From: an uncultured Prevotellaceae bacterium
GTDB taxonomy: Bacteria > Bacteroidota > Bacteroidia > Bacteroidales > Bacteroidaceae
Reading direction: 5' to 3'
Assembly: GCA_902768105.1 (NCBI GenBank)
Contig: CACXJZ010000032.1
Location: forward strand, 1 to 36,981
Length of the DNA: 36,981 nt
A program made the position numbers and the translations under genes. The notes beneath the pieces were generated by a model. The model saw only the letters and a program-made list of their open reading frames with translations. It was not told the DNA's origin and searched no databases. Within the stretch, counting starts at the first letter, position 1. Each line of letters opens with the position of its first letter. This document shows positions 8,057 to 15,929 of the stretch, piece by piece.

Positions 8057-8113
8057 AATTGTCTCCATCCTATCATCTGAAAACATGTTTTCGCTGACTG
8101 GACGGAGACAATT
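8057..8113. repeat. Cruciform-like element with 14-bp inverted ends
   Basis: AATTGTCTCCATCC (8057-8070) pairs with GGACGGAGACAATT (8100-8113), with one mismatch. The 29-bp interior holds a perfect palindrome GAAAACATGTTTTC (8079-8092). On the minus strand this structure follows the tRNA-Thr 3' end by about six bases, so it may fold in the transcript or be a small mobile or palindromic element. Confidence 0.65.
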
Positions 8114-8118
8114 TCTTG

Positions 8119-8192
8119 AGCCTCTTGTCGGATTCGAACCAACGACCCCGAGATTACAAATCACGTGCTCTGGCCAACTGAGCTAAAGAGGC
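8119..8192 (-). tRNA. tRNA-Thr (anticodon UGU)
   Basis: The minus strand reads GCCTCTTTAGCTCAGTTGGC, the D arm, an anticodon stem-loop with loop TTTGTAA (anticodon UGU), and the T arm GTTGGTTCGAATCCGAC. The acceptor closes with AAGAGGC plus discriminator T. The CCA is not encoded. Its 5' end lies within a few bases of the SRP RNA 3' end, so the two RNAs are probably cut from one transcript. Confidence 0.95.
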
Positions 8193-8193
8193 G

Positions 8194-8293
8194 GGTGGGC
8201 AGCTTGCTGTATCGCGCCGCTACAACCAAGTACCCTTGCTATGTTCCCATCCTGGGGGATTCCGAGGGAGCTGGCCGTACAGGACTGCCCGTG
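8194..8293 (-). ncRNA. ffs: Signal recognition particle RNA, small bacterial type
   Basis: The minus strand shows the domain IV signature CCAGGATGGGAACATAGCAA (8254-8235), which aligns with the E. coli apical loop (CAGG, three bases, GGAA, three bases, AGCA) bound by Ffh. Flanking arms pair: CCCC before and GGG after the core, and the outer ends GGGCAG (8290-8285) with CTGCCC (8202-8197). The length is about 100 nt, as in the short bacterial SRP RNA. It targets ribosomes making membrane proteins, together with Ffh and FtsY. The exact ends are estimated. A TACCTTTG promoter box lies upstream, and tRNA-Thr follows at once. Confidence 0.85.
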
Positions 8294-8312
8294 TTTTTTT
8301 CAAAATCGGCTG

Positions 8313-8320
8313 CAAAGGTA
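8313..8320 (-). promoter_or_regulatory. Promoter -7 box for SRP RNA and tRNA-Thr
   Basis: TACCTTTG on the minus strand is about 20 bases upstream of the estimated SRP RNA 5' end. It matches the Bacteroidetes TAnnTTTG box. Confidence 0.65.
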
Positions 8321-8329
8321 ATGCTTTTC

Positions 8330-8361
8330 CATTAAACATTAGACATTAAACATTAAACATT
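8330..8361. repeat. Heptamer tandem repeat CATTAAA
   Basis: Four consecutive heptamers are present: CATTAAA, CATTAGA, CATTAAA, CATTAAA, then a partial CATTT. The array is just upstream of the SRP RNA promoter box and next to the promoter repeats. Confidence 0.8.
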
Positions 8362-8391
8362 TCTTGCCTTTAAGATTTTTTAACCGCAGCA

Positions 8392-8454
8392 CTCGACAAT
8401 AAAGAAAAAAAGTTATTTTCTTTTGTATTGTTCTCACTTATTCGTATACCTTTG
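8392..8454 (+). repeat. Promoter-bearing palindromic repeat, copy 2
   Basis: It starts CTCGACAATAAAGAAAAAAA and contains the inverted pair ACAATA...TATTGT around AAAGAAAAA/TTTTCTTTT. It ends CTCACTTATTCGTATACCTTTG, with TACCTTTG at 8447-8454. It is immediately followed by copy 3. No gene starts directly after it, so it is a spare promoter or a tandem duplicate. Confidence 0.75.
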
Positions 8455-8539
8455 ACTTCATCGAAGGTACTTTCGCTCGACAATAAAAAGAAAAAAAAGT
8501 ATTTTTCTTTTGTATTGTTCTCACTTATTCGTACCTTTG
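8455..8539 (+). repeat. Promoter-bearing palindromic repeat, copy 3 (promoter of the DUF4199 operon)
   Basis: ACTTCATCGAAGGTACTTTC, then GCTCGACAATA, an A-rich/T-rich inverted repeat, TATTGTTCTCACTTATTCG and TACCTTTG (8532-8539). It matches copy 1 upstream of mutS2 in both flanks and copy 2 in the hairpin and promoter half. The ATG of the next gene is 26 bases further on. Confidence 0.8.
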
Positions 8540-8564
8540 CACGCGAAATCGTTGAATCATCAAT

Positions 8565-9095
8565 ATGACTCCAGAAGAATATATACAACTGAAGGCCTTT
8601 GCACGCATTGACGGAGCATTACTGTTCCTACTGTGGACAGGCAGTTTCGCCCTGTACGTAAAAGGTATGGACTATCCCATGCTGGGTATGCTCAGCATGC
8701 TACTGCTACTCATATCGCCCTTCTACGCAGCCAAGCGCCTGAGGAAGTTTCGTGACCAAGCGCGCGAAGGTGTCATCACGTTTGCACGCGGCTATGCCTA
8801 CATCGTACTCGCATTCTTTTACTCCGGCCTGCTGTTTGCACTGGCCCAGTATGCCTACTTCACTTACATGGACCACGGTTTTCTGCTGGAGAAGTTTACG
8901 GAGATTGCCAACACGCCAGAGAGCATACAGATGGGACTGAAGGACATGATGATGCAAGGACTGAACGAGATGAAGGCCATGCGTCCCATTGACTTCTCAG
9001 TGAACGTGCTGACAATCATCATCGTGGCAGGTTTTGCCGTAGGGCTGCCCATTGCCGCGCTGATGCAACGAAAAGAATTGAAAATTGATAATTGA
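8565..9095 (+). CDS. DUF4199-type integral membrane protein
   Basis: This encodes 176 residues, mostly hydrophobic. Segments that should span the membrane are near residues 16-33 (GALLFLLWTGSFALYVKG), 38-54 (MLGMLSMLLLLISPFYA), 70-98 (GYAYIVLAFFYSGLLFALAQ) and 145-167 (VLTIIIVAGFAVGLPIAALM). Between the third and fourth is a soluble amphipathic stretch of about 45 residues. This matches the DUF4199 family, which in Bacteroidetes usually sits next to a GT2 glycosyltransferase, as here. Its function is unknown; a partner role in lipid-linked sugar transfer is inferred from context only. It is the first gene of a six-gene operon under promoter repeat copy 3. Confidence 0.8.
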   Translation: MTPEEYIQLKAFARIDGALLFLLWTGSFALYVKGMDYPMLGMLSMLLLLISPFYAAKRLRKFRDQAREGVITFARGYAYIVLAFFYSGLLFALAQYAYFTYMDHGFLLEKFTEIANTPESIQMGLKDMMMQGLNEMKAMRPIDFSVNVLTIIIVAGFAVGLPIAALMQRKELKIDN

Positions 9096-9104
9096 GATTG
9101 AAAA

Positions 9105-10058
9105 ATGGATATATCAGTCGTAATACCCTTATATAACGAGGAAGAGTCAATCCCTGAGCTCTATGCATGGATTGAGCGCGTGATGAACGACAACGGATTC
9201 TCGTTTGAAGTCATCTTCGTGAACGACGGCTCTACTGACCACTCATGGGACATCATTGAAGGACTGGCCAAGAAGTCGGAGAACGTAAAGGGCATCAAGT
9301 TTCGCAGGAACTACGGCAAGTCGCCCGCACTCTACTGCGGATTCGAGCAGGCCCAGGGTGACGTGGTGATCACAATGGATGCTGACCTGCAGGACTCGCC
9401 CGACGAGATTCCCGAACTATACAAGATGATTAAGATGGACGGCTACGACCTCGTCAGCGGCTACAAGCAGAAGCGCCACGACCCGCTGTCGAAGACGCTG
9501 CCCACCAAGCTCTTCAACGCCACCGCCCGCAGGGTAAGCGGCGTGAAGAACCTGCACGACTTCAACTGCGGTCTGAAGGCTTATCGCCGTGACGTGGTAA
9601 AAAATATCGAGGTATTCGGCGAGATGCATCGCTTCATTCCCTATCTAGCAAAGAATGCAGGTTTCGACAAGATTGGCGAGAAGGTGGTGCACCACCAGAA
9701 GCGCCAGTACGGCAAGTCGAAGTTCATGGGCTGGAACCGCTTCGTCAACGGTTACCTGGACTTGATAACGCTGTGGTTCCTGGGCACGTTTGGCAAGAAA
9801 CCCATGCATGTGTTCGGATTCCTGGGCACCATCGTGTTCTTCATCGGCTTCATTGCCGCTTTCTGGCTTGGTGCAGAGAAACTGTGGGCATTGTCGCAGG
9901 GTATCCCCATGCGTCTGGTGACTGACTCTCCGTTTTTCTATATTGCGCTGACCATGATGATGATGGGCACGCAGTTGTTCCTGACGGGATTTCTTGGCGA
10001 CCTCATTAGCCGTTCGTCGCAAGGACGTAATGACTATCAGATAGAAAAAATGATATGA
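9105..10058 (+). CDS. Family 2 glycosyltransferase, polyprenyl-phosphate type
   Basis: This encodes 317 residues. The GT-A catalytic domain has the start DISVVIPLYNEEESI, nucleotide-sugar motif VNDGSTD, and the metal and acceptor motif DADLQD at 92-97. FRRNYGKSPALYCGFEQAQG follows the family pattern closely. Two membrane helices lie near residues 228-255 and 271-300, giving the architecture of DPM1/ArnC-like enzymes that move a sugar from a nucleotide donor onto undecaprenyl phosphate at the inner membrane. The exact sugar cannot be read. It starts nine bases after the DUF4199 gene and its stop overlaps the next start by four bases, so it is tightly coupled in the operon. Confidence 0.88.
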   Translation: MDISVVIPLYNEEESIPELYAWIERVMNDNGFSFEVIFVNDGSTDHSWDIIEGLAKKSENVKGIKFRRNYGKSPALYCGFEQAQGDVVITMDADLQDSPDEIPELYKMIKMDGYDLVSGYKQKRHDPLSKTLPTKLFNATARRVSGVKNLHDFNCGLKAYRRDVVKNIEVFGEMHRFIPYLAKNAGFDKIGEKVVHHQKRQYGKSKFMGWNRFVNGYLDLITLWFLGTFGKKPMHVFGFLGTIVFFIGFIAAFWLGAEKLWALSQGIPMRLVTDSPFFYIALTMMMMGTQLFLTGFLGDLISRSSQGRNDYQIEKMI

Positions 10059-10546
10059 AGAAGCTGCCGTTTATCCTGTTTGCCGTACTACTGCTGAGCG
10101 TCGCCTGCTCCACCATCGACTGCTCTGTGGATAACATTGTGGCAACCGTCTATTCGTTGAAGAAAGCCAACGGTACGGCCGACACGCTGAAGGACACGCT
10201 GTACGTCATTACACGAACAGTGAAAGGCAAGGACACCGTGCTGCTGGACAAGGAGGTCAATGCGACGCAGTTCCAGCTGCAGATAGGCTACTCCAACCCT
10301 GAGGACACGCTCCGCTTTATTGTAAAAGATGCACTGGGAGGAGTCTTTTGCGACACGGCATATATCAAAAAAGAAAACAAGCCGCAGTTTGAATCCGTGG
10401 ACTGCAAGATGAACTACTTCCATACGATTACAGGGGTACGGCTCACCTCTCATCATGCTATAGACTCCATCGTCATCAAAAAAACAGCAGTAAACTATGA
10501 CCTATCATCAGAACATTTCCACATTTATTTCCGGGCTAACCGTTAG
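10055..10546 (+). CDS. DUF6452-like lipoprotein
   Basis: This encodes 163 residues. The signal peptide ends with lipobox LLSVAC (Cys18). The mature part is beta-rich, with CSVDNIVATVYSLKKANGTA, DTLYVITRTVKGKDTVLLD and TGVRLTSHHAIDSIVIKKTA. This fits the Bacteroidetes DUF6452 proteins, which often precede a DUF6048 gene; the family name is from memory. Its role is probably in the envelope. The start overlaps the GT2 stop (ATGA) and the end overlaps the next gene by 50 bases. Confidence 0.7.
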   Translation: MKKLPFILFAVLLLSVACSTIDCSVDNIVATVYSLKKANGTADTLKDTLYVITRTVKGKDTVLLDKEVNATQFQLQIGYSNPEDTLRFIVKDALGGVFCDTAYIKKENKPQFESVDCKMNYFHTITGVRLTSHHAIDSIVIKKTAVNYDLSSEHFHIYFRANR

Positions 10547-11186
10547 TCTGCTGTTGCTTTTCGGATGGCAGACAGCACAGGCACAGAAGGTTGTGGTGCT
10601 GGAGGAAGAAGACAGCATACCCTTCTTCCGAGGCTTTCAGGTCTCGGTGGATCTGGTGGGTCCCATCATGTTGAACGTAAGCGACTACGGACAGTATGAA
10701 GGAGCATTTCGCCTAAACCTGCACGACCAGTGGTTCCCCACTGTGGAAGTGGGTTACGGCAAAGCTGACTGCTATGAGGAGGTGACACTCATACACTACA
10801 AGACGGCAGCCCCCTACTTCCGCATTGGAGCCGACGTCAACCTGGCAAAGAACAAGCATGCAGACAACCGCATCTATGGCGGACTGCGCTATGCCTTCAC
10901 GTCGTATAAGGTTGACATAGAACGCTTTGGTCTGAAAGACCCTACGTGGGGCTCGTATTCAGACATCGTCATTGACGGTGCCCAGTGCTCACAGCATTGG
11001 CTGGAAGCAGTCGTCGGCATTGACGCGAAGATATGGGGACCGCTACACTTAGGCTGGAGCGTACGTTATAAGCGGCGCATAACGCACAAGGACGGAGACA
11101 TCGGCCAAACGTGGTACGTACCCGGCTACGGCACCTATGGAGATGACCGTCTGGGAGGAACGTTCAACGTGATTATTGATATTTGA
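10497..11186 (+). CDS. DUF6048-like outer-membrane beta-barrel protein
   Basis: This encodes 229 residues. The N-terminal signal segment is VSLLLLFGWQTAQAQ, with likely cleavage after AQA. The mature protein alternates hydrophobic strands of the barrel type: FQVSVDLVGPIMLNVSDYGQ, AFRLNLHDQWFPTVEVGYGK, APYFRIGADVNLA, RIYGGLRYAFTSYKVDIE, and a final strand LGGTFNVIIDI. This is the pattern of small DUF6048/porin-like proteins. It shares 50 bases with the preceding lipoprotein in another frame, suggesting the two work together. A shorter start is possible, because the first ATG lies deep in the upstream gene. Confidence 0.72.
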   Translation: MTYHQNISTFISGLTVSLLLLFGWQTAQAQKVVVLEEEDSIPFFRGFQVSVDLVGPIMLNVSDYGQYEGAFRLNLHDQWFPTVEVGYGKADCYEEVTLIHYKTAAPYFRIGADVNLAKNKHADNRIYGGLRYAFTSYKVDIERFGLKDPTWGSYSDIVIDGAQCSQHWLEAVVGIDAKIWGPLHLGWSVRYKRRITHKDGDIGQTWYVPGYGTYGDDRLGGTFNVIIDI

Positions 11187-11217
11187 CAACGTCAACGATA
11201 ACAATAACCTAAACTAT

Positions 11218-12243
11218 ATGGACAAAAAACAAAAGAAACGACTCTACTGGCAAATACCATTCCTGCTGCTACTAATAGCCGGCACCGTCTGGGTTATCAA
11301 GAACCAGCAAGACACGCCCTATCATACTGACGAGGGATTCATCTTCGGCACCAACTACAAGATTACCTATCAGTATGCAGACGACCTGAAGCCTGAGATA
11401 GAAAAACAGCTGATGCTGGTTGACAGCGCATTGTCAATGTTCAACGAGCAATCAACGATTTCGCACGTCAACCGCAATGAAGTCTATCAGCCAAACGACA
11501 TGTTTACGGAGGTGGTCACGAAGGCACTCGCTATCTCGAAGGAGACTGGCGGAGCATTCGACATCACCGTTGCTCCATTGGTAAACGCATGGGGCTTTGG
11601 TTTCAAGAACGGCGAAATGCCAACAGAGGCTGCCGTTGACTCCATTCGCAAGTTTATTGGATACAAGAAGATTGAGATGAACGACGGCATCGTGAGGAAG
11701 TCCGACCCGCGCATCATGCTCGACTGCTCAGCCATTGCCAAAGGCTACGGATGCGACGTTATAGCAGCCTATCTGGAGAAGAAAGGCATCACGAACTACA
11801 TGGTGATGATTGGCGGCGAAGTGGTCACCAAAGGCATCAACCCCACCCGTCTGCCCTGGCGCATCGGAGTCACCAAGCCAGACGACGACACCCTAGGCAT
11901 CAAGCAGGAAACACAGACCGTACTGAACGTTACCGACAAGGCGATGGCTACCAGCGGCAACTACCGTAACTTCTACTATAAGGGCGGCAAGAAATATGCA
12001 CACACCATTGACCCTGCTACCGGCCATCCCGTGCAGCACTCGCTACTCTCGGCCACGGTACTGGCCAAAGACTGTGCTACAGCCGATGCGTATGCTACAT
12101 CGTTTATGGTGATGGGCATTGACCGCGCCAAACAGCTTCTTGAACAGCACAATGAACTGATGGCTTACTTCATCTTTACTGACGAGAAAGGAGAATTGGC
12201 TGTATGGTTCTCACCTACCCTGCAAGACAAGATTGAGGAGTGA
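11218..12243 (+). CDS. apbE: FAD:protein FMN transferase (ApbE)
   Basis: This encodes 341 residues. The start MDKKQKKRLYW is used rather than an in-frame ATG at 11176 that lies inside the previous gene. A single N-terminal membrane anchor (IPFLLLLIAGTVWVI) places the enzyme at the periplasmic face. Key motifs are GTNYKITYQY, MLDCSAIAKGYGCDVI, HTIDPATGHP at 262-271 and DCATADAYATSFMVMG, where the last Asp-Ala pattern binds Mg and FAD. ApbE attaches FMN to a Ser or Thr of proteins such as the Rnf and Nqr electron-transport subunits. It starts 31 bases after the DUF6048 gene and overlaps the regulator gene by four bases. Confidence 0.92.
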   Translation: MDKKQKKRLYWQIPFLLLLIAGTVWVIKNQQDTPYHTDEGFIFGTNYKITYQYADDLKPEIEKQLMLVDSALSMFNEQSTISHVNRNEVYQPNDMFTEVVTKALAISKETGGAFDITVAPLVNAWGFGFKNGEMPTEAAVDSIRKFIGYKKIEMNDGIVRKSDPRIMLDCSAIAKGYGCDVIAAYLEKKGITNYMVMIGGEVVTKGINPTRLPWRIGVTKPDDDTLGIKQETQTVLNVTDKAMATSGNYRNFYYKGGKKYAHTIDPATGHPVQHSLLSATVLAKDCATADAYATSFMVMGIDRAKQLLEQHNELMAYFIFTDEKGELAVWFSPTLQDKIEE

Positions 12244-12914
12244 GTCCAGAACTGAAGATATATGATAAGCTGCTGCAGTTTCCTCTGTTTCAGGGCATGA
12301 GCCATACGGAACTGATGCAGGTAGTAGCCCACACGAAGATGGGCTTTGCCAAGTTTGCAGCAAACAAACGACTGATTCAGTCAGACAGCGTATGCACGCA
12401 CATGTATTTTCTGGTCAACGGCACGCTGGAAGCCAAAACCACAGCCGATGACCACAGCTATTACGTGGTGGAGCAACTTCCTGCGCCTTACATCATCCAG
12501 CCAGAACGTATGTTCGGCATACAGCAACGCTACAGTTCCTCGTTCATGACAGCTACACCCTGCCACTTCATCACCATCGACAAGCAGGAAGTCATGCAAC
12601 TATTGGAAAACCAGCTGGTGTTCCGCCTCAACATGCTCAACCTCATGGCCACAGAAGCTCAGCGTCTGACACGTCATGCATGGCGACCGGCTCCTGCATC
12701 GCTACACGCTGCATTGGTACGATTCTTTATCCAGCACGCACTACGTCCGGCTGGTCAGAAGACGTTTTACATACTGATGAAACGGCTGGCAGCGGAACTG
12801 AACTGTACCCGGCTCGAGATATCGCAAGAACTGAACAAGATGCAGGCAGACATGTTGCTCACCCTGCACAGAGGGCGCATCGAGATTCCTATGATTGAAC
12901 GGTTGCTGATGTAA
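12240..12914 (+). CDS. Crp/Fnr-family transcription regulator
   Basis: This encodes 224 residues. It starts with GTG at 12240, overlapping the apbE TGA. The N-terminal half is a cyclic-nucleotide-binding-like beta roll (FQGMSHTELMQVVAHTKMGF, then MYFLVNGTLEAKT). A long helix follows, then a C-terminal winged helix (KRLAAELNCTRLEISQELNK, with the recognition helix in TRLEISQ). The ligand is unknown, and the residues that hold cAMP in E. coli Crp are not clearly conserved. As the last gene of the operon it may control it, but no operator was identified. The convergent prfC gene ends only three bases beyond. Confidence 0.88.
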   Translation: MSPELKIYDKLLQFPLFQGMSHTELMQVVAHTKMGFAKFAANKRLIQSDSVCTHMYFLVNGTLEAKTTADDHSYYVVEQLPAPYIIQPERMFGIQQRYSSSFMTATPCHFITIDKQEVMQLLENQLVFRLNMLNLMATEAQRLTRHAWRPAPASLHAALVRFFIQHALRPAGQKTFYILMKRLAAELNCTRLEISQELNKMQADMLLTLHRGRIEIPMIERLLM

Positions 12915-12917
12915 GGG

Positions 12918-14507
12918 TCAGAACTCGCTGGTAAAGTGGAAACGGATATTCTTGAAGTCTTCTTGAGCCATTTGTAGCATATAGCCTGAGTCGGCCAGGA
13001 ACACGTCGCGTCCCTCCTTATCCTTTGCCATATACTGGTACTTACGCTTCTTGAACGATTCAAGCTCCGCATCATCGTCACTCTCAATCCAGCATGCCTT
13101 GTACAGATGGACGGGTTCCCAGCGACACTTGGCGTTGTACTCGTTCTCCAGTCGGTACTGGATGACCTCAAACTGCAGCTGTCCGACGGTGCCAATGACC
13201 TTGCGGTTATTGAACTGGTTAACGAAGAGCTGTGCAACACCCTCATCCATCAGCTGATCGATACCCTTTTGCAGTTGCTTAGCCTTCATGGGGTCGTCGT
13301 TCTCAATGTACTTGAACAGCTCAGGCGAGAACGAGGGCAACCCACGGAAATGGAGCTGCTCACCCTCTGTCAGCGTGTCGCCTATCTTGAAGAGTCCGCC
13401 GGTATCAGGCAGGCCCACGATATCGCCTGGCCAAGCCTCATCAATGGTACTTTTGCGCTGCGCCATAAACTGCGTAGGACTTGAAAAACGCAGTGTCTTT
13501 CCCTGACGGACATGCAGGTATGGCTGGTTACGCTGGAACTTTCCTGAACAAACCTTGCAGAAAGCAATACATGAACGATGGTTGGGGTCAATGTTGGCAG
13601 TAATCTTGAAGATGAAACCCGTAAATTTCTTCTCATCAGGTTCCACCATACGTTCCTCTGCCTTGGTGGGTTTGGGGCTTGGGGCTATCTGGACGAAGCA
13701 GTTGAGCAATTCCTGAACGCCAAAGTTATTGAGGGCCGAGCCGAAGAATACGGGTGCCACTTCTGCCGCACGATAGGTCTCAACTTCGAACTCAGGATAA
13801 ACGCCATCCACCAGCTCGAGGTCTTCACGCAGCTTGGCAGCATCTTGCTCACCAACACGGGTGTCAAGCTCGGAAGAACCGAGCTCCACTTCTACCTTTT
13901 CGGTGACACGCTGCTTATCGGGCGTAAAAAGGTCGAGCTTCTGTTCATAAATATTATACACACCCTTGAACTTCGCACCCTGATTGATGGGCCATGAGAG
14001 CGGACGCACCTTGATTTCCAGTTCCTGTTCCAGCTCATCAAGCAAGTCAAATGGGTCACGACCTTCACGGTCCATCTTATTGATGAAGATGATAACCGGC
14101 GTATTACGCATTCGACAGACATTCATCAGTTTACGTGTCTGTGTTTCCACACCCTTGGCTCCGTCAACAACGATGATGGCAGAATCGACGGCTGTCAGCG
14201 TACGATAGGTGTCCTCGGCAAAGTCTTGGTGACCTGGGGTGTCGAGGATGTTTACCTTGTACTCTATGTCTGAGCCGTCGGGCGTGTAGTCAAACTCCAT
14301 CACAGAGGTTGACACCGAGATGCCACGCTGCTTCTCAATGTCCATCCAGTCGCTGGTGGCAGTCTTCTTGATTTTATTGTTCTTCACAGCACCTGCCACC
14401 TGAATCTGTCCACCGAAAAGCAGGAACTTTTCCGTAAGTGTCGTCTTTCCGGCATCAGGGTGTGAGATAATCGCAAATGTTCTTCTACGTTCTATTTCTT
14501 GATTCAT
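12918..14507 (-). CDS. prfC: Peptide chain release factor 3
   Basis: This encodes 529 residues, normal for RF3. It is a GTPase that removes RF1 or RF2 from the ribosome after peptide release. G1 is [13 protein letters not shown] (15-27), G3 DTPGHQDF (89-96), G4 NKMDRE (143-148). The family-specific [20 protein letters not shown] (switch I region) is at 46-65. Domain 2 and the C-terminal RF3 domain ([19 protein letters not shown]) are complete. Its start overlaps the stop of the reductase gene upstream by four bases, so it is translated as part of the operon with DUF4924 and the reductase. Confidence 0.96.
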   Translation of the reverse strand: MNQEIERRRTFAIISHPDAGKTTLTEKFLLFGGQIQVAGAVKNNKIKKTATSDWMDIEKQRGISVSTSVMEFDYTPDGSDIEYKVNILDTPGHQDFAEDTYRTLTAVDSAIIVVDGAKGVETQTRKLMNVCRMRNTPVIIFINKMDREGRDPFDLLDELEQELEIKVRPLSWPINQGAKFKGVYNIYEQKLDLFTPDKQRVTEKVEVELGSSELDTRVGEQDAAKLREDLELVDGVYPEFEVETYRAAEVAPVFFGSALNNFGVQELLNCFVQIAPSPKPTKAEERMVEPDEKKFTGFIFKITANIDPNHRSCIAFCKVCSGKFQRNQPYLHVRQGKTLRFSSPTQFMAQRKSTIDEAWPGDIVGLPDTGGLFKIGDTLTEGEQLHFRGLPSFSPELFKYIENDDPMKAKQLQKGIDQLMDEGVAQLFVNQFNNRKVIGTVGQLQFEVIQYRLENEYNAKCRWEPVHLYKACWIESDDDAELESFKKRKYQYMAKDKEGRDVFLADSGYMLQMAQEDFKNIRFHFTSEF

Positions 14508-15352
14508 AACTTTTCAATACATTCCTTTAAACTTTCTTCCCAATACGGCACCTCTATGCCATAGGTCTGCTTGATTTTCGTCTTGTCAAGCACCGAATAG
14601 TGCGGACGGTTGGCGGGTGTGGGGTATTCACTTGTATGCAACGGCCGAACGTGGCAGGTAGTGATACCAGCCAGACGATGAATGGCCTTCGTGAAGTCGT
14701 ACCACGAGATGACGCCTTCGTTAGAAAAATGATAGACACCTGGCACAATACTCTTTTCTATGGCGACGAAGACGACACGGGCCAAGTCACGTGCATAGGT
14801 CGGTGTGCCTATCTGGTCGAAGATGACACCCAGCTCCGGACGTTCCTTGCCCAGTCGTATCATGGTCTTCACGAAATTATTGCCAAAGGTTGAGTACAAC
14901 CATGCTGTACGAATAATCATCGTACGCTGGCAAGCCTTCGTAACAGCAGTCTCACCATCCAACTTGGTACTGCCATAGACGCTGTTGGGACAGGGATTGT
15001 CCGTCTCCACGTAAGGTGTATGCTTGGTGCCGTCGAACACATAATCGGTGGAGATCTGTATCATCCAGCCTCCACGCTTCTCAACAGCAGCAGCTAAATA
15101 TGCAGGAGCAACGGTATTGAGTACCTTGCAAAGCTCTTGGTTATCCTCTGCCTTATCTACAGCAGTATAGGCGGCACAGTTGACGATGCCGTCAATCTCG
15201 TTTTCTGCAACAAACTGCTCAATGGCCTGCTGATTGGTAATATCCAGCTCCTGAACGTCAGTATTATAATAGGTATGCTGCGGATATTGTTTTTCCAGCA
15301 ATTGCATTTCGTTTCCTAATTGGCCGTTACAGCCAGTAATCAATATCTTCAT
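14504..15352 (-). CDS. rfbD: dTDP-4-dehydrorhamnose reductase (RmlD-like)
   Basis: This encodes 282 residues of the extended short-chain dehydrogenase type. The nucleotide-binding loop is [30 protein letters not shown] is the RmlD signature; the catalytic Ser/Thr and Tyr-Lys pair are in [10 protein letters not shown] and [11 protein letters not shown]. It reduces dTDP-4-keto-L-rhamnose to dTDP-L-rhamnose for surface polysaccharides. No other rml genes are adjacent. It overlaps both neighbours by four bases (DUF4924 upstream, prfC downstream), an arrangement often kept in Bacteroidales. Confidence 0.92.
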   Translation of the reverse strand: MKILITGCNGQLGNEMQLLEKQYPQHTYYNTDVQELDITNQQAIEQFVAENEIDGIVNCAAYTAVDKAEDNQELCKVLNTVAPAYLAAAVEKRGGWMIQISTDYVFDGTKHTPYVETDNPCPNSVYGSTKLDGETAVTKACQRTMIIRTAWLYSTFGNNFVKTMIRLGKERPELGVIFDQIGTPTYARDLARVVFVAIEKSIVPGVYHFSNEGVISWYDFTKAIHRLAGITTCHVRPLHTSEYPTPANRPHYSVLDKTKIKQTYGIEVPYWEESLKECIEKL

Positions 15353-15891
15353 AATTCCAATGGTTCTTCCTTGTCTTTGTGGTAATAGTCAGACAGCATA
15401 CCGATGAAAGTCGTGATTTCCTTCATTGCATGCTGTGTACTGGGCGAGATGTCTTTCTTCTGCAGGCGCAGAAGCATAACACCATAAAGCGAGTTGAAGC
15501 AGGTTTCGATTTCGTTCTCTTCCTTGTTGGCACCACGGTTACGCAGCTCCACAATAAAGGGCAACACTTTGTAGTATTCTGCATTATAAAACGGGAACTT
15601 CGTCGATGCCAGCAGTTGGGCATGCAGTTCCTCAAGCTGCTGCAACGTCACCTTGTTTATCTGCAAATGACCATGCTCACGACATCCCTCGCTGTTCATC
15701 ATCGTGATGAGGTTACCAAACCAGTCCGCCTCATCTTCTTTCTGCTCGTCTGTATAATCAAAACGGTCAATATACTCCCTGCGAATGCGACTCAACGAGC
15801 AACCAAAAGCGCGGATAGTGTCTTCCATCTGCCACATGTAGAGCAGATACTCCGCAATGTTCTTCTTTCTTAATTCTTGTGCTACAAACAC
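15349..15891 (-). CDS. DUF4924 family protein
   Basis: This encodes 180 residues with a GTG start (FVAQELRKKNIAEYLLYMWQ). It has no signal peptide and is mostly helical, with segments MEDTIRAFGCSLSRIRREYI, DEADWFGNLITMMNSEGCRE and ETCFNSLYGVMLLRLQKKDI. This matches the DUF4924 family, which is restricted to Bacteroidetes and has no known function. It is 38 bases downstream of the LysE-type gene and overlaps the reductase gene, so it is probably transcribed from the promoter at 16601-16608. The function remains open. Confidence 0.82.
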   Translation of the reverse strand: MFVAQELRKKNIAEYLLYMWQMEDTIRAFGCSLSRIRREYIDRFDYTDEQKEDEADWFGNLITMMNSEGCREHGHLQINKVTLQQLEELHAQLLASTKFPFYNAEYYKVLPFIVELRNRGANKEENEIETCFNSLYGVMLLRLQKKDISPSTQHAMKEITTFIGMLSDYYHKDKEEPLEL

Positions 15892-15929
15892 TTTTATATA
15901 TTTTCGATTAAAAATTTACGACTTACTAT

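Noticed and set aside
7943-8164. Minus-strand frame of 73 codons
   Set aside because: It runs through the tRNA-Thr 3' half and the adjacent hairpins, so it is not coding.
8370-8588. Minus-strand frame with repeated RISENNTKE
   Set aside because: It is the translation of the duplicated promoter repeat, not a protein; it also overlaps the DUF4199 promoter.
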